Below, piece after piece: positions 1 through 5,464 of a stretch of DNA of 12,107 bases. The DNA is taken from assembly GCA_023431215.1 (NCBI GenBank), contig JAEYXR010000009.1, forward strand, positions 1 to 12,107. Reading direction: 5' to 3'. Both the position numbers and the translations under genes were made by a program. The stretch comes from Bacillota bacterium (lineage in GTDB: Bacteria; Bacillota; Clostridia; Oscillospirales; Ruminococcaceae). The notes under the pieces were generated by a model. That model ran no database searches. It saw only the letters and a list, made by a program, of their open reading frames with translations, and had not been told where the DNA came from. The stretch's first letter is position 1. Each line of letters starts with the position of its first letter.

Positions 1-553
1 GGGCAAGACTGTCAATAATCCGCTCTGCCAGCAAAACATCTCTTTGTGCACCTGTTATCAGCTGAGTTACCAGCGCTGTTACAGCTTTCTCCTGTTCCTC
101 AATGCCACTTTCCTCCAACCGGCTCAGCAAGGTCTGGGCCAGCTGTGGGGTTTGTGCAAACTGTTCCTTTTGCCGCAGCAAAAAAAGTTGGTAAACTTCG
201 TCCAAATCTTCTTCGGTTTCCAACGGAGCGGCCAGCCGCCCCATATCCTGGATAGAAAGCAGCCGCTTTAGCTGGCATACAAGGCTCAGTGTCATAACAT
301 GAAGTTTGCTGTAGCGTTTTCGATTGGAAGCATGTACCAAGCCGGCCTTACTGTAATTATTTACCATTGTGCCTGTAATCAGCGGTGTTTTTTCATCCCG
401 CTGAAAAAAATCCAGCCTTTTTTCCAAATAGGTTGTAAGCTGGTCCATATATAAATCAATGTCCGGAATTTCTTCCTCCAAAATTTGGGGGACGTCTGTC
501 ATTTCCTGGGCAATTTTTTGCACCTGCTGCTGCCAATCTGCCAATCTATTCAT
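1..553 (-). CDS. DUF1836 domain-containing protein (3' end outside window)
   Basis: An open frame runs on the minus strand from an ATG at 553 to the window edge, giving 184 codons with no stop. The protein begins MNRLADWQQQ. It carries the DUF1836 hallmark, an acidic stretch (EIPDIDLYMDQLTTYLEKRL, about residues 28-47), then a predicted helix-turn-helix-like segment (TPLITGTMVNNYSKAGLV, about 57-74) followed by RKRYSKLHV. These match what I recall of the DUF1836/YkrK family, whose N-terminal half resembles a MerR-like DNA-binding fold. The molecular function is unknown; a regulator is a guess. Family members are about 180-200 residues, so little should be missing. The start is not certain: the only SD-like run (AAAGG) directly abuts the ATG, while a TTG three codons in would have a 9-nt spacer. 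It has its own promoter and sits downstream of cca. Confidence 0.8.
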   Translation of the reverse strand, partial: MNRLADWQQQVQKIAQEMTDVPQILEEEIPDIDLYMDQLTTYLEKRLDFFQRDEKTPLITGTMVNNYSKAGLVHASNRKRYSKLHVMTLSLVCQLKRLLSIQDMGRLAAPLETEEDLDEVYQLFLLRQKEQFAQTPQLAQTLLSRLEESGIEEQEKAVTALVTQLITGAQRDVLLAERIIDSLA

Positions 554-616
554 CCTTTCATCGCTTTATTAAAGTCTCTTTTATTTTGTGTCGTTATCGA
601 TACTGCAATGCATATT

Positions 617-645
617 ATTATAAAACGTATCATAATAAATTGCAA
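617..645 (-). promoter_or_regulatory. Sigma-A type promoter of the DUF1836 gene
   Basis: On the minus strand, a -35 TTGCAA (645-640) and a perfect -10 TATAAT (622-617) are separated by 17 bp. The predicted start near 610 gives a leader of about 57 nt before the ATG at 553. The site lies in the 123-bp gap after the cca stop codon, in which no terminator for cca was seen. Confidence 0.7.
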
Positions 646-676
646 TAAACCAAACACTTCAGTTTACTGTTGACTT

Positions 677-1915
677 TTATAATGAAATTTTATTTTCATC
701 TAGATACTTCAGTGCCAATTTTTCAAGATTTTTACTTGTGTTGGCAGCTGCATTATCAACTACGGCTTGTCTTAAGTACTCCAGCACCTGTCCTCGGAGG
801 CTGGGTGGAACTCCCCAGGCTGCAAGTTGCAGGCCACCAAGGGCCAGGTCTGCAATGCGATAGGGCTCTTGATTTTGCAGTATTCTCTGCATTAACATTT
901 GCAGTTGTTTTAAAAAATCCCGTTCCTGCCAAAGTACAGAAGCTATTGCAAGGGCATTAGAAACCGCCTCTATACCCTGTGCGGCCATCATATTCTTGAG
1001 CCAAACCGCATCCGATTTTTTATTCAATGCAGTAAAGACTGTAACTGATGAAAAAACAGCACGGCGCAGTTGGTTTGAAAACTTCAGCAGTTTTGCCCAT
1101 GCCAAAACATCAATGCCACAAAGAATTGCCAGTGCGCCATATCGCTGTGCCGGTATGGGCTGAGTTTTATCAAGCGGTAAAAAAGACACAGCCTGCAAGG
1201 GTTCACACCCCAGCAATGCAGGCAAAGCACCGCTGCCTCGCAATAATTCCAGCTTGTGGGGACAGGGTGACAGCAGCAGCTTATACAGCTCCTTTTGGCG
1301 GCGTTCTGCACTTACCTGCACCAGCCTGTATGCGCTGTTTCGCAATGCTGTCAAAGTTTCTTCCTCAACAATAAAACCAAGCTGTGCCGAAAAGCGCACT
1401 GCCCGCATGACCCTGAGTACATCTTCATCAAACCGCTTTTGCGGATCACCCACTGCACGAATTATACCGTTTTTTAAGTCTTGCATTCCGTTTATGTAAT
1501 CTACAACACCTGTTTTGGGATGATAGCACAAGGCGTTGACAGTAAAATCTCTGCGTGCCACATCCTCCACCAGCGAGGATGCCCTGTATATGGCATCAGG
1601 GTGCCTGCCATCGGAATAACCGGCCTCGCTGCGGTAGGTGGTGACTTCTATGATTCCTCCCGGCAGCACCACTGTTACACCGCCAAAAGCAAGACCTGTA
1701 GGCACCACAACGTCAAACAGCGCCATCACCTGTTGGGGCGTGGCGCTGGTGGTAATGTCATAGTCATCGGGGATTCTGCCAAGAAGCAGATCCCGAACAC
1801 AGCCTCCTGCCAGATAAGCCTCATAGCCTGCACTGCAAATGGTGTTCAGGGCCTGCAAAACATATGAGGGCAGTGGAAAAGGCGGTTGCTGTAATTTTGT
1901 CACTGGGGGCTTCAT
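677..1915 (-). CDS. cca: CCA tRNA nucleotidyltransferase (class II, poly(A) polymerase-like)
   Basis: This 412-residue protein adds or repairs the 3'-terminal CCA of tRNAs from CTP and ATP in the cytoplasm. Visible class II motifs are GGCVRD (37-42), the metal-binding D51-x-D53 pair in PDDYDITTSA, the GIIEVTTYR strand (87-95), RRDFTVNAL (121-129), the nucleotide-recognition region RFDEDVLRVMRAVRFS (161-176) and a motif-E-like ERRQKEL (204-210). No HD domain was seen C-terminally. Length agrees with single-domain CCA enzymes of Gram-positive bacteria. The ATG at 1915 lies 6 bp after the spoVG stop codon, and its AGGAGGAG ribosome binding site is formed by the last codons of spoVG, so translation of the two genes is probably coupled. 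A second enzyme splitting C and A addition could exist elsewhere; nothing here requires it. Confidence 0.96.
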   Translation of the reverse strand: MKPPVTKLQQPPFPLPSYVLQALNTICSAGYEAYLAGGCVRDLLLGRIPDDYDITTSATPQQVMALFDVVVPTGLAFGGVTVVLPGGIIEVTTYRSEAGYSDGRHPDAIYRASSLVEDVARRDFTVNALCYHPKTGVVDYINGMQDLKNGIIRAVGDPQKRFDEDVLRVMRAVRFSAQLGFIVEEETLTALRNSAYRLVQVSAERRQKELYKLLLSPCPHKLELLRGSGALPALLGCEPLQAVSFLPLDKTQPIPAQRYGALAILCGIDVLAWAKLLKFSNQLRRAVFSSVTVFTALNKKSDAVWLKNMMAAQGIEAVSNALAIASVLWQERDFLKQLQMLMQRILQNQEPYRIADLALGGLQLAAWGVPPSLRGQVLEYLRQAVVDNAAANTSKNLEKLALKYLDENKISL

Positions 1916-1921
1916 AAGAAG

Positions 1922-2197
1922 TCACTCCTCCTGATGCTGCTGGGCGATGTATTCCTGATAACTAAGCAGAATGGCTTCTTCCAAAGCCTTTCGCGCAGTG
2001 GGGGTAATGGGGTGTGCAATATCCCGGAACGTACCGTTTTCATCCTTACGGCTGGGCATTGCCACAAAAAGCCGCTCGGGCCCCTCTATGACCTTAATAT
2101 CATGAACAGCCAGGTCGTTATCAACCGTAACCGAAACCAAAGCCTTTAGCCGTACATCGTCATAGATTTTTCTGATTCTGATATCTGTAATATTCAT
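1922..2197 (-). CDS. spoVG: SpoVG family septation/sporulation regulator
   Basis: The protein is a small RNA/DNA-binding regulator of the SpoVG family, which in Firmicutes affects asymmetric septation and post-transcriptional control. The whole length matches: N-terminal beta hairpin MNITDIRIRKI, then VHDIKVIEG, and the highly conserved LFVAMPSRKDENGTFRDIAHP block followed by the C-terminal helix ARKALEEAILLSYQEY. It is 91 residues long from the ATG at 2197, typical for the family. The start is ambiguous: AGGAGG at 2216-2211 is 13 nt from this ATG but only 4 nt from an in-frame TTG at 2206 that would add three residues. Family alignment favours the ATG. It is the first gene of a spoVG-cca pair and is divergent from murC, so a wall-synthesis gene and a septation gene share one control region. 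Confidence 0.94.
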   Translation of the reverse strand: MNITDIRIRKIYDDVRLKALVSVTVDNDLAVHDIKVIEGPERLFVAMPSRKDENGTFRDIAHPITPTARKALEEAILLSYQEYIAQQHQEE

Positions 2198-2210
2198 CGC
2201 CTGCAATATG

Positions 2211-2216
2211 CCTCCT
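2211..2216 (-). promoter_or_regulatory. Ribosome binding site of spoVG with ambiguous start spacing
   Basis: A perfect AGGAGG lies on the minus strand. Its spacing is 13 nt to the ATG at 2197 and 4 nt to the TTG at 2206, neither of them ideal, so the true start of SpoVG cannot be settled from spacing alone. Confidence 0.7.
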
Positions 2217-2297
2217 CTGCGTCGTATGGCGGAAAATGCACCTGGTTCAGCACTAAATATTCTGCTGTGTGCCTTCCTCGACTTTAGTATTTGGCAT

Positions 2298-2326
2298 ATC
2301 TTACTGCTCTATGCAAAGGTCCCCAA
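2298..2326 (-). promoter_or_regulatory. Weak candidate promoter of spoVG-cca
   Basis: On the minus strand TTGGGG (2326-2321) and TAAGAT (2303-2298) are 17 bp apart. The -10 matches the sigma-A consensus in four of six positions and the -35 in three. The -35 overlaps one arm of a CCCC-N10-GGGG dyad (2321-2338). In Bacillus spoVG is transcribed by sigma-H, but no correctly spaced AGGA/GAAT pair was found here. Confidence 0.3.
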
Positions 2327-2354
2327 ATTTTTTAGGGGCAAAGCACCTTATTCA

Positions 2355-2384
2355 TTGTCAAAAGCTGCCTGTTTGGGGTATAAT
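2355..2384 (+). promoter_or_regulatory. Sigma-A type promoter of murC
   Basis: TTGTCA (2355-2360) and a perfect TATAAT (2379-2384) are separated by 18 bp, preceded by GGGG before the -10. The expected transcript start near 2391 leaves a leader of about 180 nt before the murC ATG at 2570, unusually long for a gene with no upstream partner. Confidence 0.7.
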
Positions 2385-2414
2385 AATCATATCAGCAATT
2401 GCAGAGCTTTGGTG

Positions 2415-2549
2415 CTGTTAAGACTTCTTTTTAGCCTTAACAGAAGTATAACCATCCAAAAACAGCTAAAAGCTATGCCTTGCTCCTACAAGGCTGTTGG
2501 GCAGCCGCACCCTTTTGGGTGCCTTGTGCTGCAAGCGGCTATATTTTTT
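2415..2549 (+). promoter_or_regulatory. Structured murC leader with a possible attenuator
   Basis: Hairpins visible in the leader are CTGTTAAG/CTTAACAG (2415-2422 with 2436-2443), GCCTTG/CAAGGC (2477-2482 with 2489-2494), GCACCC/GGGTGC around a TTTT loop (2507-2512 with 2517-2522), and an outer AGCCGC/GCGGCT (2503-2508 with 2535-2540) followed by six T residues at 2544-2549. A second GCCTTG copy at 2521-2526 could compete for CAAGGC and would cross the outer stem, so the pairings are mutually exclusive as in an attenuator. No known riboswitch or T-box consensus was recognised. Pairings are seen by eye; the regulatory role is inference. Confidence 0.4.
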
Positions 2550-2573
2550 GCGAACGGAGCATATGTGTCATGA
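2475..2573 (+). CDS. Possible small upstream ORF (32 aa) overlapping the murC start
   Basis: An ATG at 2475 opens a 32-codon frame starting MPCSYKAVGQPH whose TGA overlaps the murC start codon as ATGA, the usual arrangement for translational coupling. It covers most of the murC leader hairpins. Against it: no convincing ribosome binding site precedes the ATG (upstream bases are CAGCTAAAAGCT), and the peptide resembles no family I know. It may be a leader peptide or a chance frame. Confidence 0.2.
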   Translation: MPCSYKAVGQPHPFGCLVLQAAIFFANGAYVS

Positions 2574-3955
2574 AAAAAACTATAAAAATTCCAGAGTCTG
2601 TCAAGCATATTCATTGCATCGGCATTGGAGGGTCCGGTATGTTCCCTCTGGTTCAAATTCTGCATTCTAAAGGATATTATATCACAGGCAGTGACAATAA
2701 TGAAAGCGATATTGTAAATGCCGAGCGTAAAATGGGTATTGATGTTATCATCGGGCATAGTCCATCTAATTTGGATGGAGCAGACCTGGTGCTTTATTCT
2801 GCCGCTATTATGGCTGACAACCCGGAGCTTTGTGCCGCCAAAGAGCAGGGTCTGCCAATGTGGGAACGGGCAAAAATGCTGGGAGCAGTTTCCAGCTGGT
2901 ATAACCAGGCTGCCGGCATCTGTGGTACCCACGGCAAAACCACAGTTACCTCTATGCTGACTCAAATTTTGTTTGGTGCAGGCAAAGATCCCTCGGCGGT
3001 AATTGGCGGTAAGCTGCGTGCCATAGGCGGATATGGGCGTGCCGGCAGCACCGATTTATTTGTCTATGAAGCCTGTGAATTTAAAGATACTTTTCTCAGC
3101 ACATATCCCGATTTGGCAGTGGTGCTGAACATTGACAACGACCATATGGACTATTTTGGCACAGTAGAAAACGCCATGAGCTCTTACACTAAATTTGCCT
3201 CTATGGCACAATGCGTCATTTATAATGGAAATGATGTCCACACCTGTGATGCCATGGATGCTGCCACTACCCCCAAGAAAATCACCTTTGGCTGGGACTG
3301 CAGCTGTGACTATTACCCCGAGGATATTGTCAGCCATGGCGGGCTTTGCCGTTCCTTTGATTTGATGCATGCCGGTGAGCTGGTTTGCCGCTTGACCATC
3401 CATGTACCGGGCTATCACAACATTTTAAATGCCGTTGCAGCCGCTGCCGCTGCATTAGAACTGGGAGTATCTCCGGAACAGTGCGCTGAGCACCTGGCAC
3501 AATTCGGTGGTGCTGGCCGCAGGTTTGAGGTGCTGGGTAAGGTTAACGACGTTACCATTGTAGATGACTATGCACATCACCCTGCTGAGCTCTCTGTGAC
3601 ACTAACCGCTGCCAAAGAGCTGGATTTTGGCAAGGTGTGGGCAGTGTTTCAGCCCTTTACCTTCTCCCGCACCTACCTGCTTTTAGAAGATTTTGTAAAA
3701 TCTCTGAGCATTGCCGACCACGTTGTTTTAAGTCAGATTATGGGCAGCCGTGAGGTCAACACCTATGGCATCAAAAGCACCGATATCGGTGAAAAGATAG
3801 ATGGTTGTGTGTGTCTTGATACTTTTCAGGAAATTGCCAATTATGTTATGGCAAATGCCAAACCCGGAGATTTGGTAATTACCTTGGGTTGTGGTGACAT
3901 TTATAAATGCGCACGACTGATGCTTGCAAAGGCAACAGAATCCTCTCGCAGCTAA
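2570..3955 (+). CDS. murC: UDP-N-acetylmuramate--L-alanine ligase
   Basis: MurC joins L-alanine to UDP-N-acetylmuramic acid with ATP, the first amino-acid addition in peptidoglycan precursor synthesis, in the cytoplasm. Domain order is intact over 461 residues: Rossmann-like UDP-binding domain with GIGGSGM (18-24), central ATPase domain with P-loop GTHGKTT (119-125), EACEF (168-171 region) and NIDNDHMDYF (187-196), GYHNILNA (281-288), and the C-terminal domain with GAGRRFE (314-320), DDYAHHP (332-338) and QPFTFSRT (361-368). Length equals the family norm. The start is the ATG at 2570 (MKKTIKIPES), with GGAG at 2556-2559; an upstream in-frame start at 2480 would add 30 residues not found in MurC proteins. 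The gene is transcribed alone, divergent from spoVG, and ends in a strong terminator. The leader may regulate it. Confidence 0.97.
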   Translation: MKKTIKIPESVKHIHCIGIGGSGMFPLVQILHSKGYYITGSDNNESDIVNAERKMGIDVIIGHSPSNLDGADLVLYSAAIMADNPELCAAKEQGLPMWERAKMLGAVSSWYNQAAGICGTHGKTTVTSMLTQILFGAGKDPSAVIGGKLRAIGGYGRAGSTDLFVYEACEFKDTFLSTYPDLAVVLNIDNDHMDYFGTVENAMSSYTKFASMAQCVIYNGNDVHTCDAMDAATTPKKITFGWDCSCDYYPEDIVSHGGLCRSFDLMHAGELVCRLTIHVPGYHNILNAVAAAAAALELGVSPEQCAEHLAQFGGAGRRFEVLGKVNDVTIVDDYAHHPAELSVTLTAAKELDFGKVWAVFQPFTFSRTYLLLEDFVKSLSIADHVVLSQIMGSREVNTYGIKSTDIGEKIDGCVCLDTFQEIANYVMANAKPGDLVITLGCGDIYKCARLMLAKATESSRS

Positions 3956-3961
3956 AGAATT

Positions 3962-3999
3962 AAAAAAGACCGTTGCCATTTTACTGGTAACGGTCTTTT
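3962..3999. terminator. Bidirectional intrinsic terminator between murC and the MATE gene
   Basis: Stem GACCGTT-G-CC with GG-T-AACGGTC (3968-3977 with 3986-3995, one G-U pair) closes an 8-nt loop. TTTT follows on the plus strand and six A residues (3962-3967) precede it, which read as a U tract on the minus strand. It can end both convergent transcripts. The 80 bp from here to the MATE stop codon is AT-rich and shows nothing else. Confidence 0.9.
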
Positions 4000-4079
4000 G
4001 TTAATTGGTTGAATGCACTTATTAAGAGCAAATGCCCAATCAATAAAAGTAATTTATTACTCTTATTGTTAATTAGCCT

Positions 4080-5408
4080 CTAGTAATAATATTCCTTACG
4101 GTAATGCTTAAGGCAAACAACAGATACCCCCATGGTGGCAAGCTCTGCCACAGGTACTGCCAGCCAAATTCCCGTCAAGCCTAAAAACAACGGTAAAACC
4201 AGTACCGCACCTACCAAAATAATAAAGGTGCGCAAAAAAGAGATAAGTGCGGATACTTTGCCATTGGAAAAGGCAGTAAACAAGGAAGATGCAAAAATAT
4301 TGATACCGGTAAACAAATAAGTGGGGGAAAACAGCAAGAAGCCTTTTACTGCAAGGTCAAATACAGGGCTTTGGCGGCTAACAAAAATTGTTGTGACAGA
4401 AGAAGCCAAACCGACAGACACCACCAACATTACCACAGAACTAATGGTAATGGTCCAAAGACTGATTCGGTACAGCTTGTGGAGCTCCTGATTATTTTGA
4501 TATCCGTAATGATAGCTGATTACCGGAGCCACACCTGACGAAAAGCCCAAGTATACCGCTGTCAGCAAAAACTGGGAATACAAAACAATGGTAATGGCTG
4601 CCACGCCGTTTTCTCCCACATAATGTAGCATGGCAATATTAAACAAGTAGGTGGTAACCGCAGTGGCAAGATTGGTTACCATTTCCGAGGAGCCGTTGCC
4701 ACAGCTTTGTAGAAGCATTTTGCCTTCCCACTTTGGTTTTATAAAATGCAGGCTGCCCTTTTTGTTAAAGAAAAAGTAAACAAGCCCCACCCCTGCAGGA
4801 ATACTGTATCCAATGCCGGTGGCAAGTGCTGCTCCTGCAATACCCAGACCACAGTACTCAATGAACACATAGTCCAGCACCAGGTTGGAAATGCCACCTG
4901 CCACAGTTGCCCAAAGCCCTATATGCGGGCGGCCTGCTGTAACAAACAAAAATTGAAACAGCATTTGTAAAATAGACTGTGGTGTAAAAAGAAGCAATGT
5001 TCCCAAATAGGAGGAAGAAAAAGCATCCAGCGCCGGAGTAGAACCCACCAAATGAATCAGCGGCTGCAAAAAAAACGTACCCAACACCAAAATGATGACG
5101 CCAATGGCAGCTCCAACTGCCACCAGCAAAGAAAAAGCCGATTTAGCCTCTGTACTTTGTCCCTGCCCCATACGCCGTGCTATTACTGCACTGCCGCCTG
5201 TTCCAAGCATAATGCCAATTGCCACAACCACACTGAGTATTGGATACACCATATTAACTGCGGCCAACGCATTTTCGCCAATAAGGCGTGAAACCAACGC
5301 ACCGTCCACCATGGTGTACAGCGACAAAAAAATCATATTAACAATGGTGGGCATGGTAAATTTTATGAGCCCCCAAGGGGTAAAACTTTGGGAAAGCGGA
5401 TTATGCAT
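4080..5408 (-). CDS. MATE family efflux transporter (MepA/DinF-like)
   Basis: A 442-residue, very hydrophobic inner-membrane protein of the multidrug and toxin extrusion family, which exports cationic or other small molecules using an ion gradient. The N-terminal part has the MATE layout: PTIVNMIFLSLYTMVDGALVS in helix 1, then ALAAVNMVYPIL, then GTGGSAVIARRMGQG, and the pseudo-repeat in the second half beginning near GNGSSEMVTNLATAVTTYLF. About twelve membrane helices can be counted. Substrate cannot be read from sequence. The start is the ATG at 5408 (MHNPLSQSF), with GGAG 6 nt upstream; a TTG at 5420 would place that SD inside the gene. It begins 56 bp after the ABC-F stop with no convincing promoter between, so both are probably co-transcribed. 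A dyad lies in that gap. Confidence 0.93.
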   Translation of the reverse strand: MHNPLSQSFTPWGLIKFTMPTIVNMIFLSLYTMVDGALVSRLIGENALAAVNMVYPILSVVVAIGIMLGTGGSAVIARRMGQGQSTEAKSAFSLLVAVGAAIGVIILVLGTFFLQPLIHLVGSTPALDAFSSSYLGTLLLFTPQSILQMLFQFLFVTAGRPHIGLWATVAGGISNLVLDYVFIEYCGLGIAGAALATGIGYSIPAGVGLVYFFFNKKGSLHFIKPKWEGKMLLQSCGNGSSEMVTNLATAVTTYLFNIAMLHYVGENGVAAITIVLYSQFLLTAVYLGFSSGVAPVISYHYGYQNNQELHKLYRISLWTITISSVVMLVVSVGLASSVTTIFVSRQSPVFDLAVKGFLLFSPTYLFTGINIFASSLFTAFSNGKVSALISFLRTFIILVGAVLVLPLFLGLTGIWLAVPVAELATMGVSVVCLKHYRKEYYY

Positions 5409-5414
5409 AAATTG

Positions 5415-5418
5415 CTCC
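5415..5418 (-). promoter_or_regulatory. Ribosome binding site that fixes the MATE start
   Basis: GGAG on the minus strand is 6 nt before the ATG at 5408. It overlaps the alternative TTG start at 5420-5418, which rules that start out in practice. Confidence 0.7.
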
Positions 5419-5434
5419 AAAATTAATGTAAATG

Positions 5435-5450
5435 TGATACTGAAGTATCA
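5435..5450. repeat. Short dyad between the ABC-F and MATE genes
   Basis: TGATACT-GA-AGTATCA has perfect 7-bp arms. As RNA on the minus strand it can form UGAUAC-UUCA-GUAUCA, a 6-bp stem with a tetraloop. No U tract follows, so it is not a terminator. It may be an operator or an RNA element affecting the relative levels of the two genes. Confidence 0.5.
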
Positions 5451-5464
5451 AAAGCAGTACGAAT

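Noticed and set aside
1481..1867. A 128-codon ORF antisense to cca
   Set aside because: It lies within a clear cca coding frame on the other strand and has no supporting signal.
2221..2300. Sigma-H promoter for spoVG
   Set aside because: AGGA and GAAT elements exist on the minus strand but are 12 bp apart instead of the 17-18 expected.
2480..2569. N-terminal extension of MurC by 30 residues
   Set aside because: The extension has no ribosome binding site, is not seen in MurC proteins and lies in the structured leader; the ATG at 2570 fits the family N-terminus.
2391..2569. T-box riboswitch in the murC leader
   Set aside because: No T-box consensus with a UGGN bulge and no recognisable Stem I were found.
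2208..2573. A 121-codon plus-strand ORF ahead of murC
   Set aside because: It runs through the spoVG 5' end and the murC promoter, has no ribosome binding site and resembles nothing. Only its last 32 codons lie within the murC transcript and are kept as a weak candidate.
5409..5420. TTG start adding four residues to the MATE protein
   Set aside because: The SD GGAG overlaps this codon and is correctly spaced for the ATG at 5408.
5409..5450. A promoter for MATE alone (TTGATA with ATTAAT, 18 bp)
   Set aside because: The transcript would begin within the ribosome binding site, leaving it unusable.
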